This document shows, one piece after another, positions 23,418 through 31,820 of a DNA stretch of 40,917 nt (within the stretch, counting starts at the first letter, position 1; each line of letters starts with the position of its first letter). Source of the stretch: Actinomycetes bacterium (lineage in GTDB: Bacteria; Planctomycetota; Phycisphaerae; JAACET01). The stretch covers positions 1 to 40,917 of the forward strand of contig JAUXAG010000018.1 in assembly GCA_030614915.1 (NCBI GenBank), in the 5' to 3' direction. Below the pieces are notes generated by a model. The model did not search any database. It was not told the DNA's origin and saw nothing but the letters and a program-made list of their open reading frames with translations. A program made the translations under genes and the position numbers.

Positions 23418-24464
23418 TCAAGCCGACGGGGGTTGTTTGTCCGGGAAACCCTGCGGGAAGCGCTGGTGAAAGTTCCAGGCGCTTTGGATAATGCCGCTGA
23501 GCTGGGTTAATTTGGGCCTCCAGCCAAGGGTCCGTTTGGCTCGGGCGGAATCGCTGATGAGCTCGGGCGAGTCGCCGGGCCGACGGTCGGCCAATTCATA
23601 TTCGATGGGTAGAGCGGTAACCGTTTTGCAGGTCTCGATCACTTCCTTGACGGAAAAGCCGGCACCGTTGCCAAGGTTCAAAGCAACTGATTGGCCGTTG
23701 TCGCTGAGGTAATCCAGGGCTAACAGATGGGCGTCGGCTAAATCGCAGACGTGAATGTAATCGCGGACGCAAGTGCCGTCCGGCGTAGGATAATCAGAAC
23801 CAAACACCTTCAAGCTGCCCGGCAAGGCGTTGCTCAAGTCCGGGTGCCTTATCTTCAAGGCGGCCTTGAGGACCAGGGGGATCAGGTGGCTCTCAGGATG
23901 GTGGTCTTCGCCAATGCTAGCATCGGGCAGGGCGCCGGCGGCGTTGAAATAGCGCAGGGCCACCCAGTGCAAGTCGTAGGCCGAGCCGAAATCATGTAGC
24001 ATCCGTTCGAAAGTTAACTTGGTCCAACCGTACGGATTTACCGGAGCGGTTGGATGTTCCTCAGTCAGGGGAGAAAACTGGGGGTCGCCATAAACCGCGG
24101 CCGTGGAGGAAAAGACAATAGTTCGAACGTCGTGGGCGAGCATGGCCTCGAGCAGAACCAGGCCGTTGCCCACGTTGTTGCGGTAATACTTGAGCGGGTC
24201 CCGAACCGATTCAGAGACCAATATACTGGCACAAAGGTGCACCACGGCCTCTGTCGGGTACCGGCTGAAAACCTCATTTAGAAGTGGGCGGTCCCCGATG
24301 GAACCGCAGACCAAAGGGACCGACTGCGGCAGGGCCGCGGCATGGCCGGTGGAGAGGTCGTCGATGACCACGGGATTGCGGCCGGCCTCGATCAGGGCCC
24401 GGACAACATGGGCACCGATATAACCGGCTCCGCCGCAAACGAGAATTGTCTTATCCGTTTTCAT
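23418..24464 (-). CDS. galE: UDP-glucose 4-epimerase
   Basis: A 348-residue extended short-chain dehydrogenase that interconverts UDP-glucose and UDP-galactose. The NAD motif is GGAGYIGAH (11-19), then SSTAAVYGDPQFSPLTEEHP, and the catalytic pair in NPYGWTKLTFER (Tyr/Lys). DGTCVRDYIHVCDLADAH and NLGNGAGFSVKEVI are typical of GalE. The start ATG at 24464 shares one base with the stop of the upstream epimerase (TGATG), so the two are coupled. Confidence 0.92.
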   Translation of the reverse strand: MKTDKTILVCGGAGYIGAHVVRALIEAGRNPVVIDDLSTGHAAALPQSVPLVCGSIGDRPLLNEVFSRYPTEAVVHLCASILVSESVRDPLKYYRNNVGNGLVLLEAMLAHDVRTIVFSSTAAVYGDPQFSPLTEEHPTAPVNPYGWTKLTFERMLHDFGSAYDLHWVALRYFNAAGALPDASIGEDHHPESHLIPLVLKAALKIRHPDLSNALPGSLKVFGSDYPTPDGTCVRDYIHVCDLADAHLLALDYLSDNGQSVALNLGNGAGFSVKEVIETCKTVTALPIEYELADRRPGDSPELISDSARAKRTLGWRPKLTQLSGIIQSAWNFHQRFPQGFPDKQPPSA

Positions 24465-25411
24465 CAATGATCGCTGCGAAACCAAGTGACAAAACTTTCC
24501 AAGCCCTTAGCCAAGTCGGTGCTGGGGTTGTATCCCAATTCTTTCCGGGCCAGGCTGATATCGGCAAAGGTGCGGTTGACGTCGCCGGGCTGAAGCGGCT
24601 GGCGGTCGATAACGGCCTTTTTGGCAAGGGCCTTCTCGATGGCTGCCACGAGATCCCGCAGGACGATAGGTTGTGATTCGCCAAGGTTATATATGTGATA
24701 GCCCCGGCAGAGGTCAATAGCCGCCAGGACCCCGGCAATAATATCGTCAATGTAAGTGAAATCCCGGCTCATGCTACCATCGCCAAAGACAGGTATCGGC
24801 TGGCCGGCCTCTATCAGCCGAGTGAATTTGTGAATAGCCAGGTCCGGACGCTGGCGAGGGCCGTAGACCGTAAAGAAGCGCAGACAAGTGATGTTGATCC
24901 CGAACAGATGGCAATAGGTATGGCAGAGAAGCTCGCCGGCTTTCTTGGTGGCCGCATAGGGCGAGATGGGAAAGTCCACGTTGTCCGACTCGGCAAAGGG
25001 AATCTTTTTGTTGTTGCCATAGACGCTGGAGCTGCTGGAGAAGATGAACTTGGGCAGGTTGTGCTTTCGAGCAGCCTCCAGCAGAGATGCGGTACCGGCT
25101 ACGTTTACGTCCTGGTATGCCAGGGGATCGGCAATGCTGGGCCGAACCCCGGCCTTGGCGGCCAGGTGGACCAATACGTCGACGTCTTCGTCCTTTAGGA
25201 GCGACTCGAGCAGGGGACGGTCGCGGATATCTCCCTCGACGAGCTTGAAGTTCCGGTGGTCCCGGCACTGTTTGAGATTGGAACGCTTGATGGCTGGGTC
25301 GTAGAATTCGTCAAAGTTGTCCAGGGCTGCCAGCTGCCAGCCGCGGGCCAAGAGAGCCTCGCACAGATGTGAGCCGATAAATCCCGCTGCCCCGGTAACC
25401 AGTGCCTTCAT
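24464..25411 (-). CDS. NAD-dependent epimerase, UDP-glucuronate 4-epimerase type
   Basis: A 315-residue extended SDR protein. It contains GAAGFIGSHL (7-16), ALDNFDEFYDPAIKR as in UDP-glucuronate/galacturonate epimerases, HLAAKAGVRPS, FSSSSSVYG, YAATKKAGE (catalytic Tyr and Lys) and VYGPRQRPDLAIHKF, plus DFTYIDDI. Most likely it turns UDP-glucuronate into UDP-galacturonate; the dehydrogenase at 26865 could supply a uronate. ATG at 25411 follows GAGGAG. The 145 bases upstream up to 25556 hold nothing recognisable. Confidence 0.85.
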   Translation of the reverse strand: MKALVTGAAGFIGSHLCEALLARGWQLAALDNFDEFYDPAIKRSNLKQCRDHRNFKLVEGDIRDRPLLESLLKDEDVDVLVHLAAKAGVRPSIADPLAYQDVNVAGTASLLEAARKHNLPKFIFSSSSSVYGNNKKIPFAESDNVDFPISPYAATKKAGELLCHTYCHLFGINITCLRFFTVYGPRQRPDLAIHKFTRLIEAGQPIPVFGDGSMSRDFTYIDDIIAGVLAAIDLCRGYHIYNLGESQPIVLRDLVAAIEKALAKKAVIDRQPLQPGDVNRTFADISLARKELGYNPSTDLAKGLESFVTWFRSDH

Positions 25412-25556
25412 ACGGGCTCCTCAGTCGGTCCAGACTGATATTTCCGGGCAGCGGCTTGTAAAAGCGCCAGCGGCGGAGGGACAGTGCATCGAAGATATTG
25501 TTTTGCAATCAGATGCGGACTTTCTCAGCAATAGTACGACCGGCCCTGACGGGGGT

Positions 25557-26690
25557 TCAGGAGGCTAATATCTCCAGGGCCTTGCCGGTGCCGGTGCCGG
25601 GGATGACTTTATGGCCACAGGCATTCAGGGCCTGCTCAATGGCGGCAATGACGCTGACGGCATCCAGGGCGTCCACGTAGCCCATATGGGAGATGCGGAA
25701 TATCTTGCCGGAGAGGTCGGCCTGCCCGCCGGCCACCCAGATGCCAAATTTCTCCCGGAGCAGCGAGCGGAACTGCTTATCATCAACGCCCTGGGGATAG
25801 CAGATGCTGGTCAGGCTGTCCACGGGGTCTGCGGCGAAGAGTTTCAGGCCCATGGCCAGGGCTGCCTGACGGGTGGCTTGGGCAATCTTGGCGGTACGGG
25901 CCCAGATGTTCTCCAGTCCTTCGGCCTTGATCATTTCCAGGGCCTTGGCCAGGCCGCGAACCAACGTAATGGCCGGCGTATAAGGATTGTCCCAGGTTTT
26001 CAGCGACTTGCGGTAGCGTTTGATGTCCAGGTAGTAGGCCTTGGGCTGGAAGGATTTGGCGATTTTCCAGGCTTTTGGCGAGACGGCCAGAAAGGCCAGG
26101 CCGGGCGGCAGCATCAGGGCCTTCTGGGAGCCGGTGGCGGCGACATCTATAGACCATTTATCGACTTCCAGCGGAATGGCGGCGGCGGAGGTGATGCAAT
26201 CGACCATGAAGAGGGCCTCGGTGGGGGCGACGATTTTTCCGATGGCCTCGACGTCGCTGCGAACTCCGGTAGAGGTCTCCGAGTGAGTGACGATGACGGC
26301 TTTAATGGCTGGATCGTCGGCCAGGGCCTTTTCGATGACGGCAGGATCGACGGCCCGGCTCCACTCGACGTCAATGTTGATATGATCCAGACCATAGGCG
26401 GTACAGACTTCGGCCCAGCGCTGGCCGAATTTTCCGCCGCGGACCACCAGGGCCTTGGCCCCGGGGGCGAGGCAGCAGACGATGCCGGCCTCCATGGCAG
26501 AAGTGCCAGAACCGGTGAAGGTCAGGACCTCATTGTTGGTGCGGAAGACGTACTGCAAGCCCTGGGTGAGCTGCTTGAGAAAATCGCGATATTGGCCGGT
26601 CCGATGGTGAAATATCGGCCGGGCCATCTCCAGAAGGACTTCCTCGGGAACGCCGGTCGGGCCGGGCGTAAATAAACGAATCTTGGTCAC
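25557..26690 (-). CDS. Class V aminotransferase (alanine-glyoxylate/serine-pyruvate type)
   Basis: A 377-residue PLP enzyme of fold type I. It starts MTKIRLFTPGPTGVPEEV, the usual beginning of serine-pyruvate/alanine-glyoxylate-type proteins. FTGSGTSAMEA binds PLP phosphate, HSETSTGV and VDCITSAAAIP follow, and the PLP lysine is K190 in TGSQKALMLPPGL. The GTG start at 26690 follows AGAGGTGAG. A phosphoserine or serine-glyoxylate role is possible; the substrate cannot be fixed. It is transcribed away from the dehydrogenase gene. Confidence 0.85.
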   Translation of the reverse strand: MTKIRLFTPGPTGVPEEVLLEMARPIFHHRTGQYRDFLKQLTQGLQYVFRTNNEVLTFTGSGTSAMEAGIVCCLAPGAKALVVRGGKFGQRWAEVCTAYGLDHINIDVEWSRAVDPAVIEKALADDPAIKAVIVTHSETSTGVRSDVEAIGKIVAPTEALFMVDCITSAAAIPLEVDKWSIDVAATGSQKALMLPPGLAFLAVSPKAWKIAKSFQPKAYYLDIKRYRKSLKTWDNPYTPAITLVRGLAKALEMIKAEGLENIWARTAKIAQATRQAALAMGLKLFAADPVDSLTSICYPQGVDDKQFRSLLREKFGIWVAGGQADLSGKIFRISHMGYVDALDAVSVIAAIEQALNACGHKVIPGTGTGKALEILAS

Positions 26691-26740
26691 AAACTCACCT
26701 CTTGGCAAACCAAACGCACTTGTCCAACGTAGAAACTGGC

Positions 26741-26768
26741 ATTATGTCCATTGGCGGGGCTTTGTCAA
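26741..26768 (-). promoter_or_regulatory. Promoter of the class V aminotransferase
   Basis: On the minus strand: TTGACA (26768-26763), a 16-bp spacer, CATAAT (26746-26741), 51 bases before the GTG start. It lies back to back with the promoter at 26798-26826. Confidence 0.65.
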
Positions 26769-26797
26769 GCCCAGGTTGATTAGAGCCGATGCAGTAT

Positions 26798-26826
26798 TTG
26801 ACGAAAATCATCAAGCAACGTATGAT
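26798..26826 (+). promoter_or_regulatory. Promoter of the nucleotide-sugar dehydrogenase
   Basis: TTGACG (26798-26803), a 17-bp spacer, TATGAT (26821-26826), 38 bases before the ATG. Confidence 0.7.
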
Positions 26827-26864
26827 GGCGAGCCAGTCCAGAATCCAGGAAAGGAGTTTAAAAA

Positions 26865-28514
26865 ATGCCGGAATACTCCATAAGTCCCAGCGGTGAGAAA
26901 TTCGTTATCCCCAGCAAGAAGGAATACGCCACTGAGATGCGGCGTCTGCAGCGGCGGGTGAAAAAGGCCCACGGACAAGGCCAGGAGGTCGTGGTGGTTA
27001 TGGGCGTGGGCTTCGTGGGGGCAGTCATGGCTGCAATCGTAGCCGATACGTCCGATAAAAAAGGCAGGAGCAGCAAGTTCGTTATCGGCTGCCAGCGGCC
27101 CAGCACCCGAAGCTACTGGAAGATCCCTCTGCTGAACCGCGGTGAATCACCGGTCAAGGCAGAGGATCCGCAGGTCGATCCGATGATCGCCCGCTGCGTT
27201 CTGGAAAAAAAGACCCTCACGGCCACCTTCAACAGCGATTGCCTGAAACTGGCTGACGTGGTGGTGGTGGACGTGCAGTGCGACTACACCAAGCAGGAGC
27301 TGGGCAACATGCGCAGCGGCCAAGCGGAGATGAACGCCCTGGAAGCAACAATGCGGACGATCGGGGGAAAGATTGGGCCCAAGTGCCTGGTGCTTATCGA
27401 GACGACTGTAGCTCCGGGGACGACAGAGTTCGTGGCCTGGCCGATCATGAAAAAGGCCTTTGCCAATCGGGGTATCAAATCCGTGCCCCTGTTGGCCCAC
27501 AGCTTCGAGCGGGTTATGCCCGGCAGGGAATACGTCTCCAGCATCCGGGATTTCTGGCGGGTCTGCAGTGGATGCAATACGGTTGCACGGAGGCGCGTGG
27601 TGAAATTCCTCAAGGAAGTGCTCAACACCGAGGAGTTCCCGCTGACGGTGATGGATCGTCCCATCGAGTCGGAGACCACCAAGATTGTGGAAAACTCCTA
27701 CCGGGCGACAATCCTGGCCTTTCTGCACGAGTGGAGCCTGTTTGCCGAGCGGAACGGGGTAGACCTGATCAAGGTTATCAAAGCTATCAAGGTGCGTCCG
27801 ACGCATAGCAATATCATTTTTCCCGGGCCGGGCATCGGCGGCTACTGCCTGCCCAAGGACGGCGGGCTGGGTTACTGGGCGTATAAGCATATCCTGGGGT
27901 TCGAGGATCAGGATGAGGTTTTCCGAATTACGCCGCAGGCCATCGACACCAACGACACTCGTGGGCTGCACGTGGCCACTTTGACGCGGGATGCCCTGCG
28001 GAACATGGGCCGATATATCGCCGGGGCGGAGGTGCTGATCTGTGGGGCCAGCTATCGGCAGGACGTGGGCGACACACGCTACAGCGGCTCGGAGATGGTA
28101 GTCCGCAGGCTCACTGAAATGGGAGCCGAGATGCGGGTGCACGATCCTTATGTGGACCACTGGTACGAGCTGGAAAAGCAGGACGTATATCCAGCTCCGG
28201 GACATTCCTGGGCGAGGTTCTTCCACAATCAGGAAGAGCTGGCCAACACGGTGGTGCAGAAGGACCTGGCCAAGGCGATCGGAGGTGTCGAGGCGGTAAT
28301 CCTGGCTGTGCCGCATGAGCCGTATCTGGAGTTGGAGCCCGAGCAGTTGGTCAAGTGGGCCGGCGGGCCGATTGGGGTAATCGACTGTTTCGGTATCCTG
28401 GACGACGAGAAGATCCGGCGGTACTTCGAGTTGGGTTGCGAGGTCAAGGCCCTGGGGCGAGGACACATCCAACGGATCAAGGAAGAAGTGCGCAAGAAAG
28501 CTGGGAACAAGTAA
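26865..28514 (+). CDS. Nucleotide-sugar (UDP-glucose/GDP-mannose family) dehydrogenase
   Basis: A 549-residue NAD-dependent four-electron dehydrogenase that makes a sugar uronate. The Rossmann motif GVGFVGAVMA lies at 47-56, ETTVAPGTTE at 179-188, the catalytic cysteine is C328 in PGIGGYCLPKDGG, and C-terminal substrate-domain motifs are LICGASYRQDVGDTRYSGSE and HDPYVDHW. It is about 100 residues longer than ordinary UDP-glucose dehydrogenase: 40 charged residues precede the Rossmann fold, and there are additions around the N-terminal domain and near 425-460. The substrate is uncertain (UDP-glucose, UDP-GlcNAc or UDP-ManNAc). The ATG follows AAAGGAG. Confidence 0.85.
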   Translation: MPEYSISPSGEKFVIPSKKEYATEMRRLQRRVKKAHGQGQEVVVVMGVGFVGAVMAAIVADTSDKKGRSSKFVIGCQRPSTRSYWKIPLLNRGESPVKAEDPQVDPMIARCVLEKKTLTATFNSDCLKLADVVVVDVQCDYTKQELGNMRSGQAEMNALEATMRTIGGKIGPKCLVLIETTVAPGTTEFVAWPIMKKAFANRGIKSVPLLAHSFERVMPGREYVSSIRDFWRVCSGCNTVARRRVVKFLKEVLNTEEFPLTVMDRPIESETTKIVENSYRATILAFLHEWSLFAERNGVDLIKVIKAIKVRPTHSNIIFPGPGIGGYCLPKDGGLGYWAYKHILGFEDQDEVFRITPQAIDTNDTRGLHVATLTRDALRNMGRYIAGAEVLICGASYRQDVGDTRYSGSEMVVRRLTEMGAEMRVHDPYVDHWYELEKQDVYPAPGHSWARFFHNQEELANTVVQKDLAKAIGGVEAVILAVPHEPYLELEPEQLVKWAGGPIGVIDCFGILDDEKIRRYFELGCEVKALGRGHIQRIKEEVRKKAGNK

Positions 28515-28540
28515 TTGGAGGCAATCATTTGGAGCCAATC

Positions 28541-30175
28541 ATGTTGGGAAAGGTGGCCCTGGGGTTGCTAATACTGTGGGTCTTGGGCTGCGGGGCGGGT
28601 CTTATCGCCGACGACGCATTCCTTTACATTCTCAGCTTCATAATGCTGGTTGGGTCTATTCTATTCGGCCTGTTAGTCCTGGCTGTAAACGTCATATGGA
28701 GGCTTCTGCCGGGGGATTTGAAGGAAATCCACCGGAAAAGGAGGGGACGTTTCAGCACCATTTTTTTCTCTTTTGTTGTCTTCTTTTATATTGTCATCGG
28801 ACTCGTCGACGAGATGTACCTGCGTAAGTCCTCTGGATTCGTCAGGTTACTTGGGATTGCTACGATAATCATTTTCGCGACTTTTTTGTGGTGGAGTCTA
28901 ATAAGACGTAGCAAAGTAAAGGTAGTTACAGGGTGCGTTGTTTTCATCTTATTTACTTTGGCAGTACTGTTCTTTAATTCTGTCTCCTTTGAAGCGGGTG
29001 GAACTGTTGCGAGCACGGATATGCAAAGAATTCGGTCGCTGCCATATGTTGAGTGGATTTCTGCTAAGGAGGACATAGACAAGACCAGTGTGGTGGGCCA
29101 TGATCCTGAATTGGCCCTGGAGGGCCTGAACGTGTATGGCTCCTGGACCTTGCCGGAAGCCTACCTGGTTGATATGGACGGAAAGGTGGTGCACAAATGG
29201 AGCAAGAAAATTGCCGGTTGTAGCAAGTGGAAGGATCATGTGGAATTGTGCAAGAACGGCGATCTGCTGGTCCTAGTCCAGGACAAGATGATTATCTGCC
29301 TGGATTGGAACTCAAATATCAGATGGAAGCAAGAACTGCGCGTCCACCACGATCTTTTCCCCGACGAGGACAAGCAGACATTTTACGTCTTGGCTAGAGA
29401 AGATGCCATAGTCTACTGGCATGGAATCCCCGTGCCGATAGCAAACGATTATATTGCCGTTCTGTCGCCGCAGAAGGGCATCCAGCGCAAAATACACCTC
29501 TATGAGCTGGTAAAAGACCGCATCAAGCTGGCCAGGATTATCAGGCTCTATACAGAAATGCTTAGGATGGACAAAATAGTCAGAGTCTTTGAGCATAAGA
29601 TAAAGAACAACTGGGTCTGTCAGGATGGTCTGAATTTTGACATTATGCATATCAACAGCGTCGAAGTTATGGATCGAAACGTTAGGGGTTTCTGCCAGAA
29701 AGGGGATTTGCTGATTTCGGTCCGGGAACTGGACCTGGTGGCTGTCCTGGACATTGATAAGGGGGAGTTTGTCTGGAGCTGGGGGCTGGGTGAGTTGAGC
29801 AGGCAACATGATGCCCAACTCCTGCCCAATGGAAATGTGTTGATTTTCGATAATGGGTGTCGCAATCGCTTCAGCCGGGTGGTTGAAATCGATCCACTAA
29901 GCAAGAAGATAGTCTGGGAATACAAAGCTGATCCGGTGCAGAAGTTTTACTCCGCTCTTTGTGGCAGTAGTCAAAGGCTTTCAAACGGCAATACTCTTAT
30001 CGCCGAAAGTTCAAAAGGACGTGCTTTCGAAGTGACCAAAGATGGCAAGATCGTGTGGGATTATTACAATCCTAAGACCAAGAAAAAAAGCCACAAAAGA
30101 GAAACGATATATCGCATAAGGCGCTTCAGCGATCCGCAAATACGGAATCTGCTGGAAAAAGACAGGCGAAATTAG
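28541..30175 (+). CDS. Membrane-anchored arylsulfotransferase-like protein
   Basis: A 544-residue protein. Five hydrophobic helices lie at about 5-22, 28-53, 72-92, 102-121 and 127-146. A periplasmic-type beta-propeller follows, with repeated DxDGKVVHKW and LSNGNTLIAESSKGRAFEV blades. This pattern (AYLVDMDGKVV..., HDAQLLPNGNVLIFDNG) is that of arylsulfotransferase/PQQ-like propellers. Candidate active-site histidines are H269/H270, H370 and H423, where ASST enzymes use several His to move sulfate between aromatic donors and acceptors. The ATG at 28541 follows GGAG; TTG 28529 is an alternative. It begins 26 bases after the dehydrogenase, so is likely in the same operon. Confidence 0.7.
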   Translation: MLGKVALGLLILWVLGCGAGLIADDAFLYILSFIMLVGSILFGLLVLAVNVIWRLLPGDLKEIHRKRRGRFSTIFFSFVVFFYIVIGLVDEMYLRKSSGFVRLLGIATIIIFATFLWWSLIRRSKVKVVTGCVVFILFTLAVLFFNSVSFEAGGTVASTDMQRIRSLPYVEWISAKEDIDKTSVVGHDPELALEGLNVYGSWTLPEAYLVDMDGKVVHKWSKKIAGCSKWKDHVELCKNGDLLVLVQDKMIICLDWNSNIRWKQELRVHHDLFPDEDKQTFYVLAREDAIVYWHGIPVPIANDYIAVLSPQKGIQRKIHLYELVKDRIKLARIIRLYTEMLRMDKIVRVFEHKIKNNWVCQDGLNFDIMHINSVEVMDRNVRGFCQKGDLLISVRELDLVAVLDIDKGEFVWSWGLGELSRQHDAQLLPNGNVLIFDNGCRNRFSRVVEIDPLSKKIVWEYKADPVQKFYSALCGSSQRLSNGNTLIAESSKGRAFEVTKDGKIVWDYYNPKTKKKSHKRETIYRIRRFSDPQIRNLLEKDRRN

Positions 30176-30200
30176 CTTTTTGTGGGCCCGGCAGATAACG

Positions 30201-31568
30201 ATGAAACGAATCTTAGCGACATGCTTGATTGTTCTTTGTGGGGAGCTTGTGGCCTGGGCCCAATCCGGACCGCTTGAGCCGCGCGAAAAGCCCCAACAGC
30301 AGCTAGCCTTCTACTTAGCGCCTGAAAAAGCAAGCAAACAACAACCCCAAGATACCCCCTCGCAACCAGCCAGACTCTTTGTCAACGCTTTCGAGAAGCT
30401 AGCTGTGAACTTCGGGCGCGATCAGATAACCGCTTGGGCACAGGTAGATGTGGACGACAAGCAATGTCGTATCTCAGGGCCTATCATCGCTGGCCCGAGA
30501 TTTGAATTGAACCATCATCGTATCACAGTTGATTACACTGGTAGCGGAACTGTTGAACTCAGCGTCGCCCACGCCGGTAAGAATGACCGTGAGTACGTAT
30601 TGAGTAAAAAGCACCTCCACCGTCGCTTCGTTAAACTCACGACCGGCAAAGAAGTCGTGCTGCAAAGTCCATACAAGGGCGAAAACCATGCCTGGCTGCT
30701 GCTACGGAGCACAGGTAATGTGCACATAAGTCAGATTCGCTATCGAGCTTTGCGCGGCCGCAACACCCTCTACGGTCACGCTCCAGCGAGGTTCACGTTC
30801 GCACACGCCTTCCTGCCCTACCGCATCATGGCCCCCAAACACATCGATCCTGATAAACGCTATCCCTTGGTGATCACAATCGGTGGCTCAGGCGGCATCG
30901 GCACCGGCAATCGCAAGAATATGGAAATGGTGGGACTGTCAGCCTACCTCTTCCGAAATTACTTTGATGACGCCCAGTTCGCTTGTTACAGCATCACGCC
31001 ACAGATCATACCGTCCAAGGATTGCCCGGCGCCGTACTGGCCCAAAGGCTCCCGCGGCGCACCCACAGCGGCACACCCCGACGCTCCGCTGGTCAACGCA
31101 GACGGTTGGTACACCCAGGCGGTCCTGGCACTAATTAGGCAGATGCTCGCCGACCCGGCCTATCGCATCGACCCCGACCGCGTGTACCTGACAGGCTTCT
31201 CTTACGGCGGCAAGGCAGTGTGGGAGTTTCTGCGAGCTGCGCCGGATATGTTCGCCGGGGCCATCAGCTCCGGCGGCTGGGCGATTGGGCGACTGAACGA
31301 GAATCCATCCATCCGGCTGCGTAACATGCTGAGCCAGGAAGTGCAAGCCTATAAGCACGTGCCTATACTCATCACCGCAGGTGAGAAAGATACTAGAATG
31401 TCCAAAGCCAGCCGCTTGGCGAATGAGGTCCTCGGCAAAGTTGGCGGTAACTGCACATACGTGGAATTCGCCAAGACCGAACATATCCCCAGCGCCGGAA
31501 AAACCTGGGGGAATCGGAAATATGTTGCTTGGCTCTTCGAGCAGAATCGCAAAAGAACGCAGCCGTAA
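30201..31568 (+). CDS. Secreted alpha/beta-hydrolase (esterase/peptidase S9-like)
   Basis: A 455-residue exported protein. A signal peptide is visible at 1-21 (MKRILATCLIVLCGELVAWA). Residues 60-190 form a beta-rich domain of unknown type. From 205 there is an alpha/beta-hydrolase fold with YPLVITIGGSGGIG (oxyanion loop), nucleophile S334 in TGFSYGGKAVWE, D397 in AGEKDTRM and H428 in TEHIPSAGKTW. This resembles the prolyl oligopeptidase/feruloyl-esterase-like enzymes with a PHB-depolymerase look. Substrate unknown. The start ATG at 30201 has no clear ribosome site, which is odd; it lies 25 bases after the previous gene. Confidence 0.8.
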   Translation: MKRILATCLIVLCGELVAWAQSGPLEPREKPQQQLAFYLAPEKASKQQPQDTPSQPARLFVNAFEKLAVNFGRDQITAWAQVDVDDKQCRISGPIIAGPRFELNHHRITVDYTGSGTVELSVAHAGKNDREYVLSKKHLHRRFVKLTTGKEVVLQSPYKGENHAWLLLRSTGNVHISQIRYRALRGRNTLYGHAPARFTFAHAFLPYRIMAPKHIDPDKRYPLVITIGGSGGIGTGNRKNMEMVGLSAYLFRNYFDDAQFACYSITPQIIPSKDCPAPYWPKGSRGAPTAAHPDAPLVNADGWYTQAVLALIRQMLADPAYRIDPDRVYLTGFSYGGKAVWEFLRAAPDMFAGAISSGGWAIGRLNENPSIRLRNMLSQEVQAYKHVPILITAGEKDTRMSKASRLANEVLGKVGGNCTYVEFAKTEHIPSAGKTWGNRKYVAWLFEQNRKRTQP

Positions 31569-31697
31569 TGGGCGAGAGAGATGACGTAGAGCACAGCCAA
31601 TTCGCGAAAGACCCAGATTGGCATTGACGCCGCCGGGAGACGCCGGGCATTTGGCGCTGGAATCTCCAAACAATTATACAGACATTCGGTCTCATAC

Positions 31698-31726
31698 TTG
31701 ACTTTCATTCGGCTGGTGCGGAAAAT
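31698..31726 (+). promoter_or_regulatory. Possible promoter of the DegT gene
   Basis: TTGACT (31698-31703), a 17-bp spacer and GAAAAT (31721-31726). The -10 box is weak. The remainder of the 252-base gap (31569-31820) shows nothing recognisable. Confidence 0.35.
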
Positions 31727-31820
31727 GGGGTAGAGATGGATTTATAAGAAGCAATTAATCTGGAAAAGCCCTAAATAGGATATATAACCTGTTTCGACAG
31801 TCATTTGCAGGAGCTCATTG

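Noticed and set aside
25611-26675. 354-codon plus-strand frame opposite the class V aminotransferase
   Set aside because: It is Gly/Asp-rich mirror sequence of a well-supported gene, a usual artefact in GC-rich DNA.
27147-28538. 463-codon minus-strand frame opposite the nucleotide-sugar dehydrogenase
   Set aside because: The opposite strand has clear catalytic motifs, a promoter and a ribosome site; this frame resembles no protein.
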